This document shows, piece by piece, positions 46,454 through 55,563 of a stretch of 64,000 bases of DNA; the first letter of the stretch is position 1; every line of letters starts with the position of its first letter. Source of the DNA: Rhizobium pisi. Lineage in GTDB: Bacteria > Pseudomonadota > Alphaproteobacteria > Rhizobiales > Rhizobiaceae. The notes under the pieces are model-generated. The model ran no database searches and had not been told where the DNA came from. It saw nothing but the letters and a program-made list of their open reading frames with translations. The stretch covers positions 62,001 to 126,000 of the forward strand of contig NZ_RJJT01000014.1 in NCBI RefSeq assembly GCF_003938655.1. Reading direction: 5' to 3'. The position numbers were made by a program, and so were the translations under genes.

Positions 46454-47974
46454 ATGGTTGAATCTGAAGCCCAGGGGCGCCTTCCGGGGATCGCCCCGGT
46501 CTCCGTCGTCGACATTGGATCGAATTCCATTCGTCTGGTCGTCTACGAAGGCTTGTCCCGTTCGCCCACGATTCTCTTCAACGAAAAGGTCCTCTGCGGG
46601 CTCGGCAAGGGCATAGCCCTGACCGGCAAGATGGATGAGGACAGCGTTGCGCGGGCGCTTCAGGCCCTTCACCGCTTCAAGGCTCTCTCCGATCAGGCCC
46701 GCGCCGCCACCATGTACGTGCTGGCGACGGCGGCCGCGCGCGAGGCGAGCAACGGTCCCGATTTCATCCATCAGGCCGAAACGATCCTGCAGCGCCATGT
46801 CCGCGTGCTGTCAGGCGAGGAGGAAGCGAAATTCGCCTCGCTCGGCATCATCAGCGGCTTCTTCAATCCAGACGGCATTGCTGGCGACCTCGGCGGCGGT
46901 TCTCTTGAGCTGATCGACATCAAGGGCAAGGACGTCAGCAACGGCATCACCCTGCCGCTCGGCGGCCTGCGCCTGTCCGAATATGCCGGCGGTTCGCTCT
47001 CCAAGGCCCGAACCTTTGCCCGCAAGCAGGTGAAAACGGCCAAGCTCTTGTCGAAAGGCGAGGGGCGGACCTTCTACGCCGTCGGCGGCACCTGGCGAAA
47101 TATCGCCAAGCTGCATATGGAGATCACGCATTATCCGCTGCACATGATGCAGGGTTACGAGGTGTCGCTCGAAGCGATGATGCTGTTCCTCGAACAGGTA
47201 GCGACCGCGCGCGATTCCAAGGAGCCGGCGCTGCTGGCCGTTTCCAAGCACCGCCGTTCGCTGCTGCCTTTTGGCGCCGTCGCCATGAAGGAAGTGCTGA
47301 ACGCGATGAAGCCATCGATGATATCCTTCTCGGCGCAGGGTGTGCGCGAGGGCTATCTCTATTCGCTGTTGTCGGAGTCCGAACGCCGTCTCGATCCGCT
47401 GCTTGCAGCCGCAGGCGAGCTGGCGATCCTGCGTGCCCGTTCGCCGGAGCATGCCCGTGAACTGGCCGAATGGACCGGCCGCATGATGCCTCTCTTCGGC
47501 GTTCAGGAAACCGAAGAGGAAAGCCGCTACCGCCAGGCGGCCTGTCTGCTTGCCGATATCAGCTGGCGTGCCCACCCCGACTATCGCGGCCTGCAGGCCC
47601 TGAACGTCATCGCCCACTCGTCCTTCGTCGGCATCAGCCACCCCGGCCGGGCCTTCATCGCGCTCACCAATTATTACCGTTTCGAGGGGCTGCACGACGA
47701 CGGCGCCACAGGCCCGCTGGCGCAGATAGCGACACCCCAGTTTATCGAGCGCGCCAAGCTTCTCGGCGGCATGCTGCGTGTCGTCTATCTCTTCTCGGCC
47801 TCGATGCCCGGCATCGTCAAGAACCTGACCTTCCGCAAATCGTCGAACCCGGACTTCGACCTCGAATTCGTGGTGCCCCCGGAGTACCGCGATTTCGCCG
47901 GCGAACGCCTGGACGGCCGCCTGCAGCAGTTGTCGAGATTGACGAACAAGCGTCTGGCGTTTCGATTCCAGTAG
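46454..47974 (+). CDS. ppx: Exopolyphosphatase
   Basis: A 506-aa Ppx/GppA-family phosphatase of the ASKHA fold. Phosphate-binding loops are VVDIGSNSIRLVVYE and DLGGGSLEL; the C-terminal HD-type region includes AHSSFVGISHPGR. It removes terminal phosphate from polyphosphate or from pppGpp; both are family activities. ppk lies 12 bp upstream on the same strand. No key motif is missing. Confidence 0.94.
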   Translation: MVESEAQGRLPGIAPVSVVDIGSNSIRLVVYEGLSRSPTILFNEKVLCGLGKGIALTGKMDEDSVARALQALHRFKALSDQARAATMYVLATAAAREASNGPDFIHQAETILQRHVRVLSGEEEAKFASLGIISGFFNPDGIAGDLGGGSLELIDIKGKDVSNGITLPLGGLRLSEYAGGSLSKARTFARKQVKTAKLLSKGEGRTFYAVGGTWRNIAKLHMEITHYPLHMMQGYEVSLEAMMLFLEQVATARDSKEPALLAVSKHRRSLLPFGAVAMKEVLNAMKPSMISFSAQGVREGYLYSLLSESERRLDPLLAAAGELAILRARSPEHARELAEWTGRMMPLFGVQETEEESRYRQAACLLADISWRAHPDYRGLQALNVIAHSSFVGISHPGRAFIALTNYYRFEGLHDDGATGPLAQIATPQFIERAKLLGGMLRVVYLFSASMPGIVKNLTFRKSSNPDFDLEFVVPPEYRDFAGERLDGRLQQLSRLTNKRLAFRFQ

Positions 47975-48028
47975 ATCCGATGTGCGACCGTCGTGCCGCA
48001 TCAGGCCGCTAAGTATCGATCGCCATAA

Positions 48029-48058
48029 ACAAAAAGGGCGGCACCGTCGCGCCGCCCT
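48029..48058 (-). terminator. Terminator of phytase-like esterase gene
   Basis: The stem AGGGCGGC / GCCGCCCT (48035-48042 and 48051-48058) ends in a T-run on the minus strand (aaaaa at 48031-48035). It lies 26 bp after the esterase stop, and could also reduce read-through from ppx on the plus strand. Confidence 0.78.
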
Positions 48059-48083
48059 CCGCATTTCACACCAGAACCTCGAA

Positions 48084-49442
48084 TTACTTCGCGTTCAGGA
48101 ACTCGCCAACCTCAAGCAGGCTGAACTCGTTGTTGTCGGCCTTGTCGACGGCGCGGCCGGCGGAGAAGGGCAGGTTGTTGTCGTTGCCGATGATGATGTG
48201 CGTGGCATCGACGCGATCGACGTTTTCGATCGTCACGAACGGCATGTCGTAGACGCCGTCCTTGCTGCCGGCCTTCTTCTTGTTGTCGGGATCCTTGATG
48301 TTCAAGAGATCGATATAGCCGATCTTGCGGACGGCCTTGCCGACATTGGCGTCGTTGAATTCGATCTTGTAGACGCGCTTCAGCTCGGCCGGAGCCTCGA
48401 AGCAATCCGGCTTCGGCTGCTTCGGATCGGCGCAGGCCTTGTCCTTCGTGCCGGCGCCGCTGTCGCGCTCGATGACGAGAGCCGTCGTGTCGTCGAGCAT
48501 GTTGAAGTCGCCGATCGACACACCCTTGTCCTCGAACGGATAGAGCCAGCTGCGGCCGGTCCATTTCTTGGAGGCGACGTCGAATTCGATGACGCGGACG
48601 GCGGTGTGGCCGTCGACCGATTCCATCTGGCCGTCATCCTTGTAGATGGCGCCTTCGAGCAGGCCGTAGAGCTTGGAGCCGTCCTTCGACATGGCGAGGC
48701 CTTCGAAGCCGCCTGAGCGCTTCAGGTTGAAGACCGGCATCTTCGCGGTCGGGTTGCCGGGGAGCTGGATCAGCGGATTGTCGGGCGAAAGCACCGGCTT
48801 GCGGTCGAGAGTCGTGGAGATGACATCCGTCAGGCGGCCTTCGGTGTCGACCTTGAGGATGTAGGGACCGAATTCGTCGCCGAGCCAGAAACCGTCGGCG
48901 ACCGGCTGGATCGATTCGATATCGAAGTCGGCGCCCGTGAGGTAACGCGTATCGGTGCCTTCGAGCACGATCGGGAACGGCGCGACCTTGTTCGGATCGG
49001 AGAGGAAGAGGTTCTTGACGACGTCAGCCTTGTTGGTTGCCCAGTCGAATTTCATCTGGTGCAGGAAGAGCATGGCGTCCGAAGAGTTGGCCTTCGAGCC
49101 GAAACCATTATCCGTCAGCGTCCAGAAGGAGCCGTCAGCCATCGTCTTGATGCCCGAGAAGCCCTGGACTGCCTGACCGTCGAAGGGGAGCCTCAGGTCG
49201 GTGACGCGGGCGCCGTCCTTTCCGGGAACGGTGCCGAGCGCTTCGGTCCGCTTACGGTCCGGCGTCGTAAACTTGCCGGCATGCTTGAGGAATTCAGGAG
49301 CGTCGGCCGGAGCCGGAACCAGGGTGTTCGCGGGCAGGATCGCCTGGCCGGCGAGCTTGGCCGGAAACTCCTGCTGGTCGGCCGAAGCGGAGCCCGCAAT
49401 CAGGATGAAAAGCGATACGGAAGCAAGAAGGACGTTCTTCAT
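48084..49442 (-). CDS. Phytase-like esterase, secreted
   Basis: A 452-aa protein with a clear signal peptide (MKNVLLASVSLFILIAGSASA). The mature domain is the esterase-like activity of phytase family (beta-propeller), with GFSGIKTMADGSFWTLTDNG and FEGLAMSKDGSKLYGLLEG. The family is named from one Bradyrhizobium phytase study; whether this enzyme acts on phytate is unverified. It is monocistronic, with a terminator downstream and a rhizobial repeat upstream. Confidence 0.82.
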   Translation of the reverse strand: MKNVLLASVSLFILIAGSASADQQEFPAKLAGQAILPANTLVPAPADAPEFLKHAGKFTTPDRKRTEALGTVPGKDGARVTDLRLPFDGQAVQGFSGIKTMADGSFWTLTDNGFGSKANSSDAMLFLHQMKFDWATNKADVVKNLFLSDPNKVAPFPIVLEGTDTRYLTGADFDIESIQPVADGFWLGDEFGPYILKVDTEGRLTDVISTTLDRKPVLSPDNPLIQLPGNPTAKMPVFNLKRSGGFEGLAMSKDGSKLYGLLEGAIYKDDGQMESVDGHTAVRVIEFDVASKKWTGRSWLYPFEDKGVSIGDFNMLDDTTALVIERDSGAGTKDKACADPKQPKPDCFEAPAELKRVYKIEFNDANVGKAVRKIGYIDLLNIKDPDNKKKAGSKDGVYDMPFVTIENVDRVDATHIIIGNDNNLPFSAGRAVDKADNNEFSLLEVGEFLNAK

Positions 49443-49534
49443 AATATCCCCACGAAACGGATGCGAATGCCTTCCGCTTAGCAGGGCTTCGGTGTCAGCG
49501 AATTGACGGTTGGGTGAAGCTTTGGTGACGTCCT

Positions 49535-49599
49535 TCCAGCGCCGCGCGGCTTTCTCATGTGCGCAAAGGACGCTGCAACACTTTCAATCCGCGCATCGG
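49535..49599. repeat. Dispersed rhizobial intergenic repeat, copy B
   Basis: It begins ccagcgccgcgcggct and continues gcgcaaaggacgctgcaaca, then ctttcaatccgcgcatcgg, matching the first half of the element at 28516. Its second hairpin is absent. It fills most of the gap between the adenylate cyclase gene and the esterase gene. Confidence 0.72.
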
Positions 49600-49614
49600 C
49601 GGCCAAACCCTTGC

Positions 49615-50676
49615 TCAGCCGTGCAGAATGACCGCGGGCGCGTTCAGCACGGTAACCGCGCGCGAGGAAAGCGCGATGACACCGAGCGCCTGGCCGCGTC
49701 CCCTGACGGCATGGGTTCCGAGATGCTCGCAGGAGATCTCGTCGGGAAATTTCACGCTCCGGGCAAGCTCGGCTGATATCAGCACCGGCCGGTTCAGGCT
49801 GCGGCAGAGCGTCTCCAGCCGGGCGGTGGTGTTCACCGTGTCGCCGAAATAGCTGATCTTGTGATGATCGACGCCGACTTCGGCGGTGATGATCTCGCCG
49901 CCGTGAAGGGCGGCGCGAAGCTTCGGCACCTGTCCGTAATTTTTCCGCCAGCTGGCGGCATTGGCGTCGATATCGGCGAGAATGTCGAAGATACAGCGCA
50001 CGCAGCGGGCGTCCTTGATGCCGCGGGCCAGCGGCCAGGTAATGATCGCGGCATCGCCGACATAGTCGTTGATCATGCCCTTATGGCGTCTGACGGGCTC
50101 GGCGAAGGTCGCGAACAGCGAGCTCAGCAGCTGTTGCGCGCGGAGGTCGCCATGCTTTTCGGCAAAAGCCGTCGAATCGACGAGGTCGATGAACAGGAAG
50201 ACACGCTCTTCCCTCACCGGATTGCGGTAACGACTGACGAGCATGCTGAGGAAAACGTCGCGACCGAGCAGTTCCCGCACGCGCAGAATGAAGATCATCG
50301 CCGAGCAGACCGCAAGCGCATAGAGGAAGACCTCATACGGCATGATGACGAGATCGAGGAAGGACGATGGCTTTATCATGCCGAGCGACGAGAGCAGCAG
50401 GGCGGCGCAGGCAAAACCGATGCTCATCAGGATCTCGTAGATCACCAGCTCGGTCATGATGAAGGCAAAGGTCGGTAGCTTCTGGATGCGTCTGTAAAGG
50501 CCGCGAAATAGGGCCTTGCGCTCGAAGGCGATGATCGGCATGCCGATGAAGAGCGCGAAGATCGCTCCGACAAAGGGCGTCTGGTTTGAGTAGAACATCA
50601 GATCATAGAGGACGCCGCTGGCAGCCAGCACGATCGTGATCAGGATCCAGTTCTGGGTCGGAGATATTTCCCGCAT
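49615..50676 (-). CDS. Membrane-bound class III adenylate cyclase
   Basis: A 353-aa protein. About five or six N-terminal membrane helices (WILITIVLAASGVLYDLMF onward) precede a class III cyclase domain. Metal-binding aspartates lie in FIDLVDST and DYVGDAAI, and the transition-state Asn and Arg are in DTVNTTARLE. The lysine in HHKISYF fits adenine recognition, so cAMP is the likely product. ATG at 50676 (MREISPTQNW) is chosen, with GAGGCGG upstream. It is 77 bp downstream of rnd on the same strand. Confidence 0.86.
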   Translation of the reverse strand: MREISPTQNWILITIVLAASGVLYDLMFYSNQTPFVGAIFALFIGMPIIAFERKALFRGLYRRIQKLPTFAFIMTELVIYEILMSIGFACAALLLSSLGMIKPSSFLDLVIMPYEVFLYALAVCSAMIFILRVRELLGRDVFLSMLVSRYRNPVREERVFLFIDLVDSTAFAEKHGDLRAQQLLSSLFATFAEPVRRHKGMINDYVGDAAIITWPLARGIKDARCVRCIFDILADIDANAASWRKNYGQVPKLRAALHGGEIITAEVGVDHHKISYFGDTVNTTARLETLCRSLNRPVLISAELARSVKFPDEISCEHLGTHAVRGRGQALGVIALSSRAVTVLNAPAVILHG

Positions 50677-50753
50677 GCCGCCTCTTCGCCGTGATGTTCG
50701 CTCCCGCCATTGTTTCAGCCGGGAAAAAAGCGTCAAGCGAATTTGATTCCGTC

Positions 50754-51899
50754 TCACAGACTGACGGTTTCGACCTTCCTGCCGACGAAGCGCAGTCCGA
50801 TCTGCCCCTGGATCAGCTGCAGCGCCGGCTCGCCGAAAAGATCGCGCCGCCAGCCATGCAGGGCAGCGACATCGGCCTTCTCGCCATCGGCGGCGATCTT
50901 GTCGAGATCCTCGCTATTGGCGATCACCTTCGGCGCCACGCCGTGTTTTTCCGAGATGAGCTTCAGGAGCACCTTCAAGAGCTCGACGGCAGCAGCAGCT
51001 CCCTCAGGCGCCTGCGCCTGGCGCGGCGCGTGCGGCATGTCGGTTTTCGGAAGAGCGAGCGCCGCATTGACGGCCTCGACGACCGCACCGCCGGAGGTCG
51101 AACGCTCCCAGCCTTTCGGAATGGTGCGCAGGCGGCCGAGCCCCTCGGTATCCTTGGGCTGCTGCTGGGCGATCTCGTAGATCGCATCGTCCTTCAATAC
51201 GCGGGAACGCGGCACGTTGCGGGCCCGCGCCTCGCGTTCGCGCCAGGCCGCTACATATTTCAGGACCGCCAGTTCCTGCGGTTTGCGCAAGCGCATCTTC
51301 AGCCGCTGCCAGGCATCGTCAGGATGCATGTCGTAGGTTTCGCGCGCTTCGAGAATATCCATTTCCTCGGAGAGCCAGGAGGTGCGGCCTTCGCGATCGA
51401 GTTCGGCCTTCAGCGACAGGTAGACGTCGCGCAGGTGGGTCACGTCGGCAAGCGCATATTCCAGCTGCTTGTCGGAAAGCGGCCGGCGGCTCCAGTCGGT
51501 GAAACGTGACGACTTGTCGATGTGGACGTTCTTGATGCGGCTGACCAGCTGGTCGTAAGAGACGCTGTCGCCGAAGCCGCAGACCATAGCGGCGACCTGC
51601 GTGTCGAAGATCGGATGCGGAATGAGGTTGCCGCGATTGAAGATGATTTCAATGTCCTGGCGCGCCGCATGAAAGACCTTTAGCACCTTCGTATCGGCCA
51701 TCAGCTCGAAGAAGGGGGCAAGATCGATGCCCTTCGCCAGCGGATCGACAAGAACTTCCAGCGTCGGGCTTGCCATCTGGATCAGGCAGAGCTCGGGCCA
51801 GAATGTCGTCTCGCGCAAGAATTCGGTGTCGATGGTAATGAAGTCGGACTTGGCCAGCTCTTTGCAGGCGGCCGCCAAATCGGCGGTGGTTTCGATCAT
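50754..51899 (-). CDS. rnd: Ribonuclease D
   Basis: RNase D (381 aa), a 3'-5' exoribonuclease for tRNA maturation. The DEDD exonuclease residues are seen in FITIDTEFLRE, VFHAARQDIEI and YALADVTHLRDVY. An HRDC-type helical domain follows. The start ATG at 51899 fits the family. A 154-bp gap upstream shows no firm promoter, though ttgaca lies on the minus strand near 51958. Confidence 0.94.
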   Translation of the reverse strand: MIETTADLAAACKELAKSDFITIDTEFLRETTFWPELCLIQMASPTLEVLVDPLAKGIDLAPFFELMADTKVLKVFHAARQDIEIIFNRGNLIPHPIFDTQVAAMVCGFGDSVSYDQLVSRIKNVHIDKSSRFTDWSRRPLSDKQLEYALADVTHLRDVYLSLKAELDREGRTSWLSEEMDILEARETYDMHPDDAWQRLKMRLRKPQELAVLKYVAAWREREARARNVPRSRVLKDDAIYEIAQQQPKDTEGLGRLRTIPKGWERSTSGGAVVEAVNAALALPKTDMPHAPRQAQAPEGAAAAVELLKVLLKLISEKHGVAPKVIANSEDLDKIAADGEKADVAALHGWRRDLFGEPALQLIQGQIGLRFVGRKVETVSL

Positions 51900-52053
51900 A
51901 TCATTTCATTCGCAAGGAAAAGGTCGGTTAAACCTTCCTTCTCCTTTCGGTTCGATATGTCAATACAACAGCATACGCCTTCGAGCATTGCTGGCTAAGA
52001 ATCACGTCTAAACTGAGGCAAGGCGAATATCGGCGTATCGGGTGCCGCCGCCG

Positions 52054-53445
52054 TCAACCCACCCTGAGGTAACTCGTCATCCCCGTCTTCTGGTGCTCGA
52101 TGATATGGCAATGCAGTAGCCAGTCGCCGGGATTGTCGGCGACGAAGGCAAGCTGCACCTTCTCGTCCGGTTGGATGAGATAGGTATCGGACACAAGCGG
52201 CATCACCTCCCGCGTCGAGGAGGAGATCACCGTGAAGCTCATCCCATGCAGGTGAATCGGATGCGCGTGCGGCGTCGTATTTTCCAGGTTGAAGACATAG
52301 CTCTTGCCGAGCTTCAATTCCGCCAGCGGCGCCGTCGGATCGGGCGTGTCGCCCGGCCACGGCACCTTGTTGATTGCCCAGAAACTGTAGCCGAGCGTGC
52401 CGCAGATGCTTTCGACGGCGGTATTCTCCGCGGTGGCGCTTAGCACCAGCGGGATCGGCTCGGCGGTGGAAAGATCGGCCTTCGGGACCGGATTTTCGGC
52501 AAGCGGCCCCAGATCGCCGACATCGCGCTTCAGCGATTGCCCGGTCGCGCGCAAGCTCGCAATGGTTTTCGGCGCCGTGCCGCGGATATCCTCGAGCGTT
52601 GCGACGGCGCCTTCGCCATCCGGCATGCGCACCGCAAGATCGAGCCGTTGGCCCGGCCCGATCTGCAGCAGGTCGAGCGAAAAACGCTTCGGCACCGGAT
52701 TGCCGTCGATCGCAATCACGGTCGCTTCGGCGCCTTCCATCTTCAGCGAGAAGATGCGCGTGACGTCGGTGACCGCAATGCGCAGCCGAACGAGCCCGCC
52801 GGCCGGCGCGTCATATTGCGGCTCCCGTTGCCAGTTGGCCGTGCGCGCCGTGCCGTAGGTGCCGCTCTTGGCGGCGTCGCGCGGCCGGAAGGGAGCAATG
52901 AACTGCCCGTCGCCGCCGAGCCGCCAGTCGCGCAGGTTCAGCACCACCTCCGCGTCGAACTCTGGATCGGCCGGATCCTCGACGACGATGACGCCGGTCA
53001 TGCCGTGGCCCATCTGTGTCAGCGTGTTGCAATGTGGATGATACCAGAAGGTGCCGGCGTCGGGCGGCGTGAAGGCATAGTCGAAGCTGTCGCCGGTATA
53101 GACGTAGGGCTGCGTCATGAAGGGCACGCCATCCATGCGGTTGTCGATGCGAAGCCCGTGCCAGTGGATCGTCGTCGGCTCGTCGAGCCCGTTGGTCAGC
53201 CGCGCCGCATAGGGCCGCCCCTTGGTCATCCTGAGAATCGGCGGCATGCCGTCTTGGCCCCAGCTCATGATATCCTTGGTCGGTCCCGCCTCGGTCAGCA
53301 TAGCCTCGGTCTTCAGCGCTTTCAGCAGCTGCGGCTCGGGAGCTGCCTCGGCAAATCCGAATTTGCCGGCAATACCGATGCCGGCACCATAGGCGCCCGC
53401 GACGGCGGATGCCTTCAACAGGTTGCGGCGGGTAAGGAGAGGCAT
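52054..53445 (-). CDS. Multicopper oxidase, Tat-exported
   Basis: A 463-aa multicopper oxidase. A Tat-type leader (LTRRNLLKASAVAGAYGAG) precedes three cupredoxin-like domains. Copper ligand motifs are HWHGLRID, TFWYHPHCN, HPIHLHG and HCHIIEHQKTGM; the last holds the type 1 cysteine and axial Met. The length is that of short CueO/laccase-like enzymes. It is probably periplasmic and may oxidise Cu(I) or phenols. No other copper gene is adjacent. Confidence 0.9.
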   Translation of the reverse strand: MPLLTRRNLLKASAVAGAYGAGIGIAGKFGFAEAAPEPQLLKALKTEAMLTEAGPTKDIMSWGQDGMPPILRMTKGRPYAARLTNGLDEPTTIHWHGLRIDNRMDGVPFMTQPYVYTGDSFDYAFTPPDAGTFWYHPHCNTLTQMGHGMTGVIVVEDPADPEFDAEVVLNLRDWRLGGDGQFIAPFRPRDAAKSGTYGTARTANWQREPQYDAPAGGLVRLRIAVTDVTRIFSLKMEGAEATVIAIDGNPVPKRFSLDLLQIGPGQRLDLAVRMPDGEGAVATLEDIRGTAPKTIASLRATGQSLKRDVGDLGPLAENPVPKADLSTAEPIPLVLSATAENTAVESICGTLGYSFWAINKVPWPGDTPDPTAPLAELKLGKSYVFNLENTTPHAHPIHLHGMSFTVISSSTREVMPLVSDTYLIQPDEKVQLAFVADNPGDWLLHCHIIEHQKTGMTSYLRVG

Positions 53446-53696
53446 GGGGTGCTCCGCGATGAGAATGCCGTCCTTTTAAAGTTGACCGGTAGTTTCATCA
53501 ATACGTAAGGCGCGGCCAAACTGCCGCAGCGCAGAGATCGCAACCTCGCCATAAAGGCGTGTCAAACGCCCCGCCACGCGTGCCAAGCCTTGACAAATCG
53601 GAGCGTCCATGCGCTTTTCCGCCCGATTTTCTTGTCGGCGCTTGAGGGTCTTGGAGCCCTTGCTGCCGTCTTAAGCCACATCCAGGATTTGAGATC

Positions 53697-55487
53697 ATGC
53701 ATCGCTATCGCAGCCACACATGCGCCGCCCTCCGCAAGACGGATGTCGGCTCGACCGTCCGCATCTCCGGCTGGGTCCATCGCGTTCGCGACCATGGCGG
53801 CGTTCTTTTCATCGACCTTCGCGACCATTACGGCATCACCCAGGTCGTCGCCGATCCCGACAGCCCGGCCTTCAAGATGGCGGAAACGGTACGCGGCGAA
53901 TGGGTCATCCGCATCGATGGCCTCGTCAAGGCCCGCACCGAAGACACCGTCAATAAGGCCATGGCAACAGGCGAGATCGAGCTCTACGCACAGGAGATCG
54001 AAGTCCTCTCTGCCGCCAAGGAATTGCCGCTGCCGGTCTTCGGCGAGCCTGATTATCCCGAAGACGTTCGCCTGAAGTATCGCTTCCTCGATCTTCGCCG
54101 CGAAACGCTGCACCGGAACATCGTCAAGCGCACTCAGGTCATCTCGGCCATGCGCCGCGAAATGGGCAGCGCCGGCTTCACCGAATATACGACGCCGATT
54201 CTGACGGCCTCGTCGCCGGAAGGCGCGCGCGACTTCCTCGTGCCTAGCCGCATTCATCCCGGCACCTTCTACGCGCTGCCGCAGGCGCCGCAGCAGTACA
54301 AGCAGCTGCTGATGGTTGCGGGCTTTGACCGCTACTTCCAGATCGCGCCGTGCTTCCGCGACGAAGACCCGCGTGCCGACCGCCTGCCGGGCGAATTCTA
54401 TCAGCTCGACCTCGAAATGAGCTTCGTGACCCAGGAAGACGTCTGGAACACGATGGGCCCGCTGATGTCAGGCATTTTCGAAGAGTTTGCCGAAGGCAAG
54501 CCGGTCACCAAGGAATGGCCGCGCATCCCCTATGACGAAGCGATCCGCAAGTATGGCTCCGACAAGCCGGACCTGCGCAACCCCATCGTCATGGAAGCCG
54601 TGACAGACCATTTCGCCGGCTCCGGCTTCAAGGTCTTCGCCAACATGATCGCCTCCAACCCGAAGGTTCAGGTCTGGGCGATCCCAGCCAAAACAGGCGG
54701 CTCCAGAGCCTTCTGCGACCGTATGAACGCCTGGGCGCAGTCGACCGGCCAGCCAGGCCTCGGCTACATCTTCTGGCGCAAGGAGGGCGAAAAGCTCGAG
54801 GGCGCAGGTCCGCTTGCCAAGAACATTGGCGAAGAGCGCACCGAAGCGATCCGCACGCAGCTCGGTCTCGATGACGGCGACGCCTGCTTCTTCGTTGCCG
54901 GCGATCCCGCCAAGTTCTACAAGTTCGCCGGTGAAGCCCGCACCAGGGCGGGTGAGGAACTGAACCTTGTCGACCGCGACCGCTTCGAACTGTGCTGGAT
55001 CGTCGACTTCCCGTTCTTCGAATGGAACGAGGAAGAAAAGAAGGTCGACTTCGCTCATAACCCGTTCTCGATGCCGCAGGGCGGCCTCGATGCGTTGCAA
55101 AATCAGGATCCGCTTGGCATAAAGGCTTTCCAATACGACGCCGTCTGCAACGGCTTCGAAATCGCCTCGGGCTCGATCCGTAACCAGTCGCCGGAAACCA
55201 TGGTCGCCGCCTTCGAGAAGGTGGGCCTCAGCCAGCAGGACGTCGAAGATCGTTTCGGCGGCCTCTATCGCGCCTTCCAGTACGGCGCCCCGCCGCATGG
55301 TGGTGCCGCCTTCGGCATCGACCGCATCATCATGCTGCTCGTCGGCGCGAAGAACCTACGCGAAATCTCGCTCTTCCCGATGAACCAGCAGGCCCAGGAT
55401 CTGCTGATGGGCGCGCCGAGCCCGGCAACGCCGACGCAGCTGCGCGAACTCGCGATCCGGCCGATCCCGCCGGTGAAGAAAGACTGA
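53697..55487 (+). CDS. aspS: Aspartyl-tRNA synthetase
   Basis: AspRS (596 aa), class II. An N-terminal OB-fold anticodon-binding domain begins [19 protein letters not shown]. Motif 2 is [19 protein letters not shown] and motif 3 is [15 protein letters not shown] bacterial GAD insertion lies between them. It is in a 250-bp upstream gap with no clear regulator, and ends in a strong terminator. The start ATG matches the family. Confidence 0.97.
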   Translation: MHRYRSHTCAALRKTDVGSTVRISGWVHRVRDHGGVLFIDLRDHYGITQVVADPDSPAFKMAETVRGEWVIRIDGLVKARTEDTVNKAMATGEIELYAQEIEVLSAAKELPLPVFGEPDYPEDVRLKYRFLDLRRETLHRNIVKRTQVISAMRREMGSAGFTEYTTPILTASSPEGARDFLVPSRIHPGTFYALPQAPQQYKQLLMVAGFDRYFQIAPCFRDEDPRADRLPGEFYQLDLEMSFVTQEDVWNTMGPLMSGIFEEFAEGKPVTKEWPRIPYDEAIRKYGSDKPDLRNPIVMEAVTDHFAGSGFKVFANMIASNPKVQVWAIPAKTGGSRAFCDRMNAWAQSTGQPGLGYIFWRKEGEKLEGAGPLAKNIGEERTEAIRTQLGLDDGDACFFVAGDPAKFYKFAGEARTRAGEELNLVDRDRFELCWIVDFPFFEWNEEEKKVDFAHNPFSMPQGGLDALQNQDPLGIKAFQYDAVCNGFEIASGSIRNQSPETMVAAFEKVGLSQQDVEDRFGGLYRAFQYGAPPHGGAAFGIDRIIMLLVGAKNLREISLFPMNQQAQDLLMGAPSPATPTQLRELAIRPIPPVKKD

Positions 55488-55508
55488 GATCCTCTGATCC
55501 CAAATGCA

Positions 55509-55545
55509 AAAAAAGCCCGGCGACCGTTGTCGCCGGGCTTTTTGT
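55509..55545. terminator. Bidirectional terminator, aspS / serine hydrolase
   Basis: Arms AAAAGCCCGGCGA (55511-55523) and TCGCCGGGCTTTT (55530-55542) form a 13-bp stem with T-runs on both strands. It lies between convergent aspS and the serine-hydrolase gene and can serve both. Confidence 0.9.
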
Positions 55546-55563
55546 TTGTCTAAATTAACTCGC

